Below, one piece after another: positions 1-6,843 of a stretch of DNA of 13,148 nucleotides. The position numbers and the translations under genes are program-made. How positions within the stretch are numbered: position 1 is the stretch's first letter; every line of letters starts with the position of its first letter. Source of the DNA: a bacterium (GTDB lineage: Bacteria > JAHJDO01); assembly GCA_030671985.1 (NCBI GenBank), contig DAOVHI010000026.1, positions 1-13,148 of the forward strand. The letters are read 5' to 3'. Under the pieces are notes generated by a model, which was not told the DNA's origin, did not search any database, and was given only the letters and a program-made list of their open reading frames with translations.

Positions 1-688
1 CTGCGCCCAAACCGGCAACATCTCCAACATTATCTCCAACATTATCTGCAATCACAGCTGGATTTCTAGGATCATCTTCAGGAATACCGGCTTCCACCTT
101 TCCAACAAGATCAGCCCCCATGTCTGCGCCTTTTGTAAATATCCCTCCACCTGATCTTGCAAAAAGAGCTACAAGACTCGCTCCCATGGCATATCCATTT
201 ATTATTACGGGATCCCCTTTAAATACAAAATATACAACGATAAGACCCAATAAAGCCAAACCAACAACGCTCATTCCCATCACTGATCCGCCGGAAATCG
301 CCACATTTAACGCTGCTTTGACTCCTCCTTTAGAAGCAGCATTTGCTGTTCTGGAATTTGCCTTTGTTGCTATACTCATTCCAATATACCCTGCAAAAGC
401 AGACATAAAAGAACCGATTATAAAAGCAATAGACGTCTTCCATCCCAAATTAATACCTTTGGATATAAAAGGAGTTATACTTATCAGCCCGGCTATTAAA
501 ACTACAAAAATAGTGATATAGCGGTACTCCCGTTTTAAGAAAGCTCTGGCTCCCTCTTGTATGAGACGAGATATATCCTTCATCCTCTGGGTGCCTTCTT
601 CTTTTTTCAGAACCATAACTGAGAGAATTACCACAAATCCCAGCGCCAAAAAACTACATATTAAGGGAAACAAAAGCTGAAACTCCAT
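1..688 (-). CDS. hppA: Membrane-bound ion-pumping pyrophosphatase, N-terminal third (partial)
   Basis: Integral membrane pump that hydrolyses pyrophosphate and moves Na+ and/or H+ out of the cytoplasm. The visible 229 residues run from ATG at 688 off the left edge without a stop; bacterial family members are roughly 650-750 residues, so about two thirds is missing. Hydrophobic segments are visible at about residues 5-27, 57-74, 84-105 and 130-156. The pyrophosphate-binding region follows: GGGIFTKGADMGADLVGKVE (about 180-199), then EAGIPEDDPRNP and the Asp-rich DNVGDNVGD near 215-223, all hallmarks of the family (the usual DVGADLVGKVE has Met for Val here). An AAAGGAG Shine-Dalgarno lies 8 nt before the ATG. 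It starts 21 nt after pth and is probably cotranscribed with it. The residues that separate K+-dependent from K+-independent and Na+ from H+ pumps lie outside the window, so ion specificity cannot be called. Confidence 0.95.
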   Translation of the reverse strand, partial: MEFQLLFPLICSFLALGFVVILSVMVLKKEEGTQRMKDISRLIQEGARAFLKREYRYITIFVVLIAGLISITPFISKGINLGWKTSIAFIIGSFMSAFAGYIGMSIATKANSRTANAASKGGVKAALNVAISGGSVMGMSVVGLALLGLIVVYFVFKGDPVIINGYAMGASLVALFARSGGGIFTKGADMGADLVGKVEAGIPEDDPRNPAVIADNVGDNVGDVAGLGA

Positions 689-709
689 AACAACGACTCC
701 TTTTCTTTT

Positions 710-1282
710 TTATGCGATTACCAAGGCATTGAATGCATTCATTGCCTTATCCACGCCGTCTCTTATAATCATAATTATGGCCTCAATGACCTTAGATAAA
801 ATCTTATCAAACTTGTTCACTTCAAGCTTATCAAAACCACTTAGCACAAACTTTTTCAAATCCTCATAATGCCCGTTTCTGCCTATACCAATGCGTATCC
901 TTGAGAAATTCTCATTACCCAGTGTATCTATGATAGATTTCATGCCGTTATGCCCGCCGGACTTTCCGTTCTTCTTAACTTTGATCTTGCCGAATTCTAT
1001 ATCAGCATCATCATGAATAACGACCAGATTTTCTAAATCCGCTTTATAGAAGTTGATAAGTTTTGAAACTGCTTGTCCGCTTAAGTTGACAAAAGTCTGC
1101 GGCTTTACGAGAAGCACTTCATTTTTTTCTATAAGCCCACGTCCAATTATAGAATCGAATTTTTTGGTTTTTATATTTATCCCAGTCTTTTCTGCCACTC
1201 TATCAAGAGCCATAAATCCTGCATTGTGTCTGTTTTTTTCGAACTTGCTACCCGGATTACCCAATCCCACAATTATCTTCAT
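710..1282 (-). CDS. pth: Peptidyl-tRNA hydrolase
   Basis: Cytoplasmic esterase that frees tRNA from peptidyl-tRNAs that drop off the ribosome. The 190 residues match the bacterial Pth family length (about 190-200). Visible family motifs are GLGNPG at the N-terminus (with the substrate-binding Asn), RHNAGF with the catalytic His near residue 19, PQTFVNLSG near 62-70, HDDADIEFG with the catalytic Asp near 92, and KSGGHNGMKSI with the conserved Asn. The ATG directly abuts the TAG stop of rplY (no intervening base), so its ribosome-binding site lies inside rplY and translation is probably coupled. rplY-pth is a widespread bacterial pairing. Nothing looks broken; the usual HDDLDLP form of the central motif is varied to HDDADIE. 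Confidence 0.97.
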   Translation of the reverse strand: MKIIVGLGNPGSKFEKNRHNAGFMALDRVAEKTGINIKTKKFDSIIGRGLIEKNEVLLVKPQTFVNLSGQAVSKLINFYKADLENLVVIHDDADIEFGKIKVKKNGKSGGHNGMKSIIDTLGNENFSRIRIGIGRNGHYEDLKKFVLSGFDKLEVNKFDKILSKVIEAIIMIIRDGVDKAMNAFNALVIA

Positions 1283-1981
1283 CTACTTTTGCTCATCCGG
1301 TTTTTTCTCTCCTTCTTCTTTCTGCTCCTTCTCCGATGCGTCACCTTCAGCGCCTTCCTTCCCTTCCTCAATAACTTCAGGCTCTTCTTCCTCAGAAACT
1401 TCCTCTTCCTTTATAATAGTTGGAGGAACGATGGAAACAATTGCTTGATCAGTGTCTGCTAAAATTTCTACATCATCCGAAATCTTTAAGTTTCTCACGT
1501 GAATAGATGAACCCACGTCTAATTGAGTAATATCTACTTCGAAATGACCCGGCATTTTATCAGGCAGGCAGCTAATTTCTATATCTCTCATAGAATGATC
1601 CAGCACCCCGCCTTCTTTAACGCCCACAGCCTGACCGATAAGAGTTATATTAATCCTTGTAGTGATTTTTTCATGAAGCAATATTCTGTAAAAATCTATA
1701 TGAAGCATTTCGTCACTTACAGGATGATACTGAATGCCTCTGACCATTACGGTTTCTTGTTTTGAGGAACCATTATCATTCATCGATAAAGATATAAGAA
1801 CATTCTCTCCGTGCATTTTTTTTACAACTTGTTCAAACTTTTTCTGTTCAACTGCAAGATTCAAAGTCTTTATACCATGACCATACAAAACAGCAGGTAT
1901 GCATTCCTGTTTCCTCAGAGCTTTTGTAGCTCTTTTATTTATTTCTTTTCTAACATTAGCTTGTAACTGAATTTTTTGCAT
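1283..1981 (-). CDS. rplY: 50S ribosomal protein L25, long CTC/TL5 form
   Basis: 5S rRNA-binding ribosomal protein of the two-domain CTC/TL5 type. Residues 1-95 are the L25 beta-barrel (KEINKRATKALRKQECIPAVLYG and HPVSDEMLHIDFYRI regions); about 100-190 are the TL5-type C-terminal domain (VGVKEGGVLDHSMRDIEI, then LPDKMPGHFEVDI). The last 40 or so residues form a low-complexity Glu/Lys/Gly tail beginning EEEVSEEEEPEV. Such acidic tails are common in long L25 proteins but vary greatly in length. The start is supported by AGGAG 6 nt upstream of the ATG. It lies 12 nt after prs and abuts pth, forming a prs-rplY-pth unit found in many bacteria. Confidence 0.96.
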   Translation of the reverse strand: MQKIQLQANVRKEINKRATKALRKQECIPAVLYGHGIKTLNLAVEQKKFEQVVKKMHGENVLISLSMNDNGSSKQETVMVRGIQYHPVSDEMLHIDFYRILLHEKITTRINITLIGQAVGVKEGGVLDHSMRDIEISCLPDKMPGHFEVDITQLDVGSSIHVRNLKISDDVEILADTDQAIVSIVPPTIIKEEEVSEEEEPEVIEEGKEGAEGDASEKEQKEEGEKKPDEQK

Positions 1982-1993
1982 TATTATCTCCTA

Positions 1994-2938
1994 TTAAACA
2001 AATAACGAACTTACAGAGGTATTATTATGAATACTAGATATTGCATTTGAAAGCAGTTCTGCTATTGAAAGAACTTTAATTTTTTCCGACTTTTTCTTAT
2101 TATCTATTGGAATAGTATTCGTAACAACTATCTCGTCAATGACAGATTTATCAAGACGTTCAACGGCATCTGCGGAAAATACAGGATGTGTACATGCCGC
2201 AAATATTTTTTTAACCCCTTTGTCACGCAACGCTTCCGCTGCTTTTATTATACTGCCGCCTGTGTCAATCATATCGTCCACAATTACTGCATTTCGCCCT
2301 CTTACATCTCCAATCACATTCATCACCTCAGCCACATTTACCTCAGGTCTTCTTTTATCAATAATAGCAAGCGCTGCGTTCATTCTCTTTGCTATCGCCC
2401 TTGCTCTTTCAACACCTCCGGAGTCGGGAGAGACGATAGTAACATCCTCAATTTTTTTTGTCAAAAAATATTTAACTAAAACAGATGGTACAGCAAATAA
2501 ATTATCTACAGGGATATCAAAAAAACCCTGTATTTGTCCTGCATGCAGATCTATTACCAGAACTCTGTCAACGCCGGCTGTTGTAATTAAATTAGCAACG
2601 AGTTTAGCTGCTATCGGAGTACGTGATTGAACTTTTCTATCCTGTCTGCCATAACCATAATATGGGATTACCGCAGTAATTCGGCTGGCAGAAGCTCTCC
2701 TGAAAGCATCGACTGTAATAAGCAACTCCATCAAATTCTCATTAACAGGCGGACACGTAGATTGAATAAGAAATACATCCTGCCCTCTTACATTCTCATT
2801 AATCTTTATATTGAATTCCCCATCCTTGAAGTTCTTTATCTCTCCTTTGCACAATGGCATATCCAAACATTTAGATATCTCCATAGATAAATCTTTGCTT
2901 GCTGTTCCTGAAAATATTTTTATATTATTCTCTTTCAT
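1994..2938 (-). CDS. prs: Ribose-phosphate pyrophosphokinase (PRPP synthase)
   Basis: Makes phosphoribosyl pyrophosphate from ribose-5-phosphate and ATP, feeding purine, pyrimidine, His, Trp and NAD synthesis. The 314 residues fit class I bacterial PRPP synthases (about 315). Visible motifs: IKINENVRGQDVFLIQS, the ATP/flexible-loop region YYGYGRQDRKVQSRTPIAAK near 93-112, DLHAGQIQGFFDIPVDNL (catalytic-region His near 130), the KRRPE segment, and the PRPP-binding loop VIVDDMIDTGGSI near 218-230. The ATG is preceded by AAGGGG with 6 nt spacing. Its own promoter is visible upstream at 3075-3048, with a leader of about 100 nt. The stop lies 12 nt before rplY. No anomaly in the coding region. Confidence 0.97.
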   Translation of the reverse strand: MKENNIKIFSGTASKDLSMEISKCLDMPLCKGEIKNFKDGEFNIKINENVRGQDVFLIQSTCPPVNENLMELLITVDAFRRASASRITAVIPYYGYGRQDRKVQSRTPIAAKLVANLITTAGVDRVLVIDLHAGQIQGFFDIPVDNLFAVPSVLVKYFLTKKIEDVTIVSPDSGGVERARAIAKRMNAALAIIDKRRPEVNVAEVMNVIGDVRGRNAVIVDDMIDTGGSIIKAAEALRDKGVKKIFAACTHPVFSADAVERLDKSVIDEIVVTNTIPIDNKKKSEKIKVLSIAELLSNAISSIHNNTSVSSLFV

Positions 2939-3041
2939 TTTAGCCCCTTATTTATCGTTACCGTCTCACTGCAAGCCAAAGGAAAAGCAACCCACTTTTC
3001 GTACAACTGCATCAAGAACTACTTTCCCTTAACAATTTTTC
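2939..3041 (-). promoter_or_regulatory. prs 5' leader with a 25-codon ORF coupled to prs
   Basis: If transcription starts 6-8 nt after the -10 box (near 3041), prs has a leader of about 100 nt. Within it, an ATG at 3012 opens a 25-codon frame (starting MQLYEKWVAF) that ends in TGA at 2937-2935. That TGA overlaps the prs ATG as ATGA, the same overlap seen at three authentic gene junctions in this window. A small hairpin, GAAAAG/CTTTTC with a 7-nt loop, lies at 3000-2982 inside it. The only Shine-Dalgarno candidate for the short ORF (AAGGGA) is too distant (about 13 nt), so translation is doubtful. It may be a leader peptide, an unrecognised structured leader, or chance. Confidence 0.35.
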
Positions 3042-3047
3042 CACTTC

Positions 3048-3075
3048 ATTATAGCTATTCTTTGGATTTTGGCAA
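3048..3075 (-). promoter_or_regulatory. Sigma70-type promoter for prs-rplY-pth(-hppA)
   Basis: Read on the minus strand: TTGCCA at 3075-3070 (5 of 6 matches to TTGACA), a 16-nt spacer, and a perfect TATAAT at 3053-3048. It lies in the largest intergenic gap, directly upstream of prs, and faces the right way. It is the best candidate for driving the prs group independently of the upstream dap/pan run. Confidence 0.7.
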
Positions 3076-3114
3076 TTTATTTTCGAAAAAAATGCGGATG
3101 TGTTTTCTCATATA

Positions 3115-3150
3115 GGGGAGAGATTGCTTCACCTTCGGTTCACAATGACA
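3115..3150 (-). repeat. Dispersed-repeat-like element (TCATTG...GCAATCTC family)
   Basis: On the minus strand the stretch reads TGTCATTGTGAACCGAAG followed by GTGAAGCAATCTC. This resembles the short interspersed sequence of the form 'TCATTGCGA...CGAAG...GAAGCAATCTC' that recurs in intergenic spaces of many unrelated bacterial genomes. Its ends are mutually complementary (ATTG/CAAT) and its centre has a small ACC-GAA-GGT hairpin. Only one copy is in the window, so its repeat status rests on recognition, not on copies seen here. It sits 15 nt after the ilvE-like stop, between that gene and the prs promoter, the usual kind of place for such elements. Confidence 0.45.
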
Positions 3151-3165
3151 AAAGAGAACTTTTTA

Positions 3166-4020
3166 CTACTTCTCTCCGGTAACTTTCTTGAACTTATTTA
3201 TCAGAAGCTTGGTGATTTTACCGGGTTTGCCGTTTCCTATTTCTCTTCCGTCAACCTTTACTACCGGAATAATCTCAGCCGCCGTGCCTGTAAGAAAGCA
3301 TTCATCGGCAGTATAGACTTCATGCCTTGAAAAAATAAGTTCTTCAACCTTCAGACCTTCCCGCTCAGCAATCTTTTTAACTATCGCCCTTGTAACCCCA
3401 TCCAACGCGCCAATGAATGTAGGCGGAGTAATAAGAATATCATTTCTGTATACAAATATATTGTCTCCGCTGCACTCAACAACATTGCCGGAAGTATTCA
3501 GCATTAGCGCTTCGTTAACACCGGCATTTTTCGCTTCAATCTTTGCAAGGATATTGTTTAGATAATTCATGGACTTTATCTGAGGATTCAGAGCGCTGAC
3601 AGGTGTTCTTTGAGTGGATGCAGTTATAATTTCCATCCCATCTTTATAAAGTTTCTCAGGATAAAGCGCTATCTTATCAACGATAACAATAACCGACGGT
3701 TTAGAACACATTCTTGTGTCAATACCAAGATCCCCAATACCTCTTGTTACTATCAACCTTATATATCCATCTTTCAGTCCGTTAACTTTATGAGTTTGCT
3801 TAACGGCATTTTTCAGTTCGGTCTTTGATAATGGCATTTTTAATTTAATCGCTTTTGCGGAATCATAAAGCCTGTTTATGTGTTCATCCAGCATAAAGAT
3901 GTTGTTATTATAAATCCTGATCCCCTCAAAAACTCCGTCTCCATACAAAAACCCGTGATCATATACAGAAATACTTGCCTTTGACTGTGGAAAGAATTTC
4001 CCATCAATATAAACTTGCAT
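3166..4020 (-). CDS. ilvE: PLP-dependent class IV aminotransferase, branched-chain type
   Basis: Probable branched-chain amino acid aminotransferase, interconverting Val/Leu/Ile and their 2-oxo acids with glutamate/2-oxoglutarate. The 284 residues fit the family. Visible: YIDGKFFP and YDHGFLYGDGVFEGIRIY at 16-37 (the EGIRxY form favours BCAT over D-amino acid transaminase or ADC lyase), LDEHINRL, TRGIGDLGID near 92-101, the PLP-binding Lys in IKSMNYL (about Lys149), and VECSGDNIF (about Glu182, which contacts the pyridine nitrogen). The C-terminus has ADECFLTGTAAEIIPV, with the phosphate-binding Thr-Gly-Thr. The start is supported by AAGGGG 9 nt upstream. It follows panC by 43 nt. Its 2-ketoisovalerate product is the PanB substrate, which makes the placement sensible. 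D-amino acid specificity cannot be fully excluded from sequence alone. Confidence 0.88.
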   Translation of the reverse strand: MQVYIDGKFFPQSKASISVYDHGFLYGDGVFEGIRIYNNNIFMLDEHINRLYDSAKAIKLKMPLSKTELKNAVKQTHKVNGLKDGYIRLIVTRGIGDLGIDTRMCSKPSVIVIVDKIALYPEKLYKDGMEIITASTQRTPVSALNPQIKSMNYLNNILAKIEAKNAGVNEALMLNTSGNVVECSGDNIFVYRNDILITPPTFIGALDGVTRAIVKKIAEREGLKVEELIFSRHEVYTADECFLTGTAAEIIPVVKVDGREIGNGKPGKITKLLINKFKKVTGEK

Positions 4021-4063
4021 TATAAAACCCCTTATTTTTATTCAAAAACTTCCCGTCATGCTA

Positions 4064-4906
4064 TCATACCAACAAAAAATTGTCTATAAGCCTTGTCTTG
4101 CCTATACGACAAGCAATTATAATTAAACTGGTTTTTGAAATCTCAGAAACCGCTGAAAAATCTTCGGAATTGACTATACCCACGTAATCCAGACGCGACA
4201 ATCTTTCTTTTTTTACGAAGCTTCTCATGCAATCCAATACTTTATCGGATTTCTTTTCACCGTTCTTTATCATCGCCCTTGCTTCCTGTAAAGACCGATA
4301 TAATACTAGAGCCGCCTTTCTTTCCTTAGAAGACAAATATTTATTTCTTGAACTCATTGCCAAGCCGTCTTTTTCTCTGACAGTGGGCACAACAACAATC
4401 TTTACGTTAAAATCAAGGTCTTTTACCATTCTTTCAATAATTTCCGCCTGCTGAGCATCCTTTTGCCCAAAATAAGCAACATCGGGATTTACAACATTGA
4501 AAAGTTTCCCGACAATAGTGCATACCCCTCTGAAATGATCAGGTCTCGTTTTTCCCTCCCAGATTTTGCCCATATTTTCAACACTGATAAAAGTGGATGA
4601 ATCTTTTTGGCAAATATGTTTTGCGTCGGGGTAAAAAACAACATCCGCTCCCGCGCTTTCTGCCAGTTTCCTGTCCGCATTAAAATCTCTCGGATATTTT
4701 TCCAAATCTTCTCCCTGAGCAAACTGCATTGGATTCACAAATATACTCACAACTACAACATCGCAATCCTTCCTTGCTCTGTGTATAAGACTTAAATGCC
4801 CGTCGTGAAGACACCCCATTGTCGGAACAAGTCCGATGCTCTTGTTGTGAATTTTTGCTTTCTTGGATAATTGCCGCATGTTTTGAATGGTCTTAACAAT
4901 CTTCAT
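4064..4906 (-). CDS. panC: Pantothenate synthetase (pantoate-beta-alanine ligase)
   Basis: Condenses pantoate with beta-alanine using ATP, through a pantoyl-adenylate, to make pantothenate (vitamin B5). The 280 residues match the family. Visible: VPTMGCLHDGHLSLI with the HxGH ATP-binding signature near 34-37, SIFVNPMQFAQGEDLEKYPR, the substrate-contacting HFRGVCTIVGKLFN and VAYFGQKDAQQ, and MSSRNKYLS near 185-193. The ATG overlaps the TGA of panB as ATGA (4903-4906), so translation is likely coupled; the upstream Shine-Dalgarno is weak, consistent with that. All key motifs are intact. No panD gene, which would supply beta-alanine, lies in the window. Confidence 0.97.
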   Translation of the reverse strand: MKIVKTIQNMRQLSKKAKIHNKSIGLVPTMGCLHDGHLSLIHRARKDCDVVVVSIFVNPMQFAQGEDLEKYPRDFNADRKLAESAGADVVFYPDAKHICQKDSSTFISVENMGKIWEGKTRPDHFRGVCTIVGKLFNVVNPDVAYFGQKDAQQAEIIERMVKDLDFNVKIVVVPTVREKDGLAMSSRNKYLSSKERKAALVLYRSLQEARAMIKNGEKKSDKVLDCMRSFVKKERLSRLDYVGIVNSEDFSAVSEISKTSLIIIACRIGKTRLIDNFLLV

Positions 4907-5697
4907 TCGTAACTATGCTCTTTACCCGGAAATTTTCCTGCGGTTACGTCTTTTTTATATGCCTCAATAGCTTTGGTGATATGTTCAGTCAAATCAGCAT
5001 ACTGTTTAACAAATTTTGGGACATGTCCTGTTTTTAAGCCCAGTATATCGTGTATTACCAATACCTGCCCGTCACAATGCGGACCCGCGCCAATCCCAAT
5101 AGTCGGGATATGAAGTTTCTTTGTTATCTCTTTTGTGAGCACGGACGGAACACATTCAAGGACAATGGCAAATGCCCCCGCCTTCTCAAGCAGTAAAGCA
5201 TCTTCAATGAGCGATTTAGCTCTCTCAGGTTCTCTTCCCTGAACCCTGTATCCTCCCATCTGATGAATTGATTGAGGAGTCAATCCTATATGTCCCAATA
5301 CTGGAATTCCCACCTGAACAATTCTACGAACAGTATCCTTTATCTGTTTTCCTCCTTCCAGTTTGACCGCCTCGGCTCTTGCTTCTTTTATAAATCTGCC
5401 CGCATTTTCAACCGCTTTCTCCTGACTTGACTGATACGACATAAACGGCATATCCGCAACAATCAGCGAATTCGGCTCAGCTCTGGATACCGCATTAGTA
5501 TGGTGTATCATTTCATCCATTGTTACAGGGGTAGTATCCTTGTATCCGAGAACCATTGACGCAAGCGAATCACCGACAAGAATTAAGTCAATATCTACCT
5601 GATTAACAATCTTTGTCATCCAATAACTGTAAGAAGTAAGAGCAACAATGTTTTTTACTCCTTTCATATCTCGGATTACTACAGCTGTTTTCTTCAT
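4903..5697 (-). CDS. panB: 3-methyl-2-oxobutanoate hydroxymethyltransferase (ketopantoate synthase)
   Basis: First committed step of pantothenate synthesis: it adds a hydroxymethyl group from methylene-tetrahydrofolate to 2-ketoisovalerate. The 264 residues equal the usual family length. Visible: ALTSYSYWMTKIV, LILVGDSLASMVLGY (metal-binding Asp near 44), VADMPFMSYQ (second Asp), EAVKLEGGK (third ligand Glu), GHIGLTPQSIHQMGGYRVQG, VLECVP (catalytic Glu) and IGIGAGPHCDGQVLVIHDILGL. The start overlaps the stop of the deoxynucleoside kinase gene as ATGA, with GAAGGG about 9 nt upstream. It heads the panB-panC pair and depends on folate, whose synthesis gene folK lies two genes upstream. Confidence 0.97.
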   Translation of the reverse strand: MKKTAVVIRDMKGVKNIVALTSYSYWMTKIVNQVDIDLILVGDSLASMVLGYKDTTPVTMDEMIHHTNAVSRAEPNSLIVADMPFMSYQSSQEKAVENAGRFIKEARAEAVKLEGGKQIKDTVRRIVQVGIPVLGHIGLTPQSIHQMGGYRVQGREPERAKSLIEDALLLEKAGAFAIVLECVPSVLTKEITKKLHIPTIGIGAGPHCDGQVLVIHDILGLKTGHVPKFVKQYADLTEHITKAIEAYKKDVTAGKFPGKEHSYE

Positions 5698-6359
5698 GAT
5701 AATGTCCCTTCTGTAAACACATCCGAGGAAACAGGTTTATAATATTGAGTGCCTCCCCGCATGTCTTTTATTGTTTTAATCAAATCTTTAAGATCTATCT
5801 TGCTATGAACGAAATCTATCTGGTCTGTATCCACAAAAAGCAATGGGCTGTCTTTATACAGAAAAAAGAATTGGTTGTATGCCTTATTAAGCTCTTCCGT
5901 ATATGATTGGGAAATTTCCATTTCATATTGCTTTCCCCTGTTTTTTATGCGTTGAGTTAAAACCGATGTAGACGCCTGAAGGTATATTACCAGATCAGGA
6001 GCAGGAATTCTCTTAGCTAACAAAGGCTCAAGATGATTATACAATCCCAATTCTTCTTCATTAAGATTAAGATACGCAAATATTGTATCCTTTGCGAATA
6101 AATAATCACATACAACAGCTCTTTTAAAGAGTTCCCTCTGCAATATTTTTTGCTGTTGTCTATATCGCGAGAGAAGAAAGAACATCTGAGTTTGAAAGGC
6201 ATATTCTTCTCTATCAGCATAAAACTTCTCCAGAAATGGATTTTCTTCGCTTTTCTCAAGAACCAGTTTTCCATTGATCTCTCTTGACAGTTCTTCGGCA
6301 AGCGATGTCTTTCCCACGCCAATAGCCCCTTCAATAACTATATATTTTCCGTCCAGCAT
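5694..6359 (-). CDS. Deoxynucleoside kinase (dNK/dGK family)
   Basis: P-loop kinase that phosphorylates deoxynucleosides for salvage; which base it prefers cannot be read from sequence. Of 221 residues, the N-terminus holds Walker A in EGAIGVGKTSLAEEL (about 10-24). Next comes ENPFLEKFYADREEYAFQTQ and FFLLSRYRQQQ, strongly typical of the bacterial deoxynucleoside kinase family, then CDYLFAKDTIFA in place of the D-R-S type substrate motif of other subgroups. The LID-like RIKNRGKQYEMEI lies near residues 136-148. It starts directly at the folK stop (TAA then ATG, no gap), with AGGAAGG upstream, and overlaps panB by 4 bases. A folK-dNK neighbourhood recurs in several Gram-negative phyla. Confidence 0.93.
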   Translation of the reverse strand: MLDGKYIVIEGAIGVGKTSLAEELSREINGKLVLEKSEENPFLEKFYADREEYAFQTQMFFLLSRYRQQQKILQRELFKRAVVCDYLFAKDTIFAYLNLNEEELGLYNHLEPLLAKRIPAPDLVIYLQASTSVLTQRIKNRGKQYEMEISQSYTEELNKAYNQFFFLYKDSPLLFVDTDQIDFVHSKIDLKDLIKTIKDMRGGTQYYKPVSSDVFTEGTLS

Positions 6360-6842
6360 TTATCCCGCCTTCCTAATAACCTGTTCTTCCGGTATCTCAC
6401 CAAGCAGCTGTTTCACAGACTTTCCAAGAACAGGATGCGTGAAATCCTTAGCAATCTCAGCTAATGGAACAATTACAAAAGCTCTTTTGTGCGCTTGAGA
6501 ATGAGGAATTTTTAAAAGTCTCTCATTCAAAACAATATCCTTAAAGAAAATTATATCTATATCTATTTTTCGCGGACCCCAAACAAAGGAACCCTCCCTT
6601 CCCATGGAAAGCTCAATATCTTTAATAATCTTTAGTAAGTTTAGGGGCTTAATACTTGTCTCAACTTCAATCGCGCAATTTACGAACCATGGCTGTTTTT
6701 CTATGCCGACAGGACTTGTCTCATAAAGCGAGGAACATTTTTTGAACTCAATTTGCGGACACTCAGACAACAGGCGAACAGCTTCCCGAACATTCGCCCT
6801 GCGATCTCCTATATTTGAACCCAGACTTAAATACACACACAC
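6360..6842 (-). CDS. folK: HPPK, 2-amino-4-hydroxy-6-hydroxymethyldihydropteridine diphosphokinase (GTG start proposed)
   Basis: Transfers pyrophosphate from ATP to 6-hydroxymethyl-dihydropterin in folate synthesis. Visible motifs: VYLSLGSNIGDRRAN at the N-terminus, YETSPVGIEKQPWFVNCA, and the magnesium-binding WGPRKIDIDIIFF (two Asp), followed by IPHSQAHKRAFVIVPLAEIA. The open frame reaches back to an ATG at 6860, inside dapB by 17 bases. I prefer the GTG at 6842: GGAG sits 6 nt before it, it falls one base after the dapB stop, and it gives 160 residues starting VCVYLSLGSN, the usual family beginning. If the ATG is used, the protein gains only six residues. Function is secure; only the start is in question. 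Confidence 0.93.
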   Translation of the reverse strand: MCVYLSLGSNIGDRRANVREAVRLLSECPQIEFKKCSSLYETSPVGIEKQPWFVNCAIEVETSIKPLNLLKIIKDIELSMGREGSFVWGPRKIDIDIIFFKDIVLNERLLKIPHSQAHKRAFVIVPLAEIAKDFTHPVLGKSVKQLLGEIPEEQVIRKAG

Positions 6843-6843
6843 C

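Noticed and set aside
120-521. Open frame on the plus strand (133 codons)
   Set aside because: It is antisense to hppA, whose minus-strand translation has unmistakable pyrophosphatase motifs. The other plus-strand frames are likewise antisense to recognised genes.
2939-3041. Known riboswitch or tRNA in the prs leader
   Set aside because: I could not fit the sequence to a tRNA cloverleaf or to the ykkC/PRPP, purine or other familiar riboswitch motifs.
3082-3091. Palindrome TTTTCGAAAA between the repeat-like element and the prs promoter
   Set aside because: A 10-base AT-rich palindrome is expected by chance here, and it has neither terminator features nor a known operator match.
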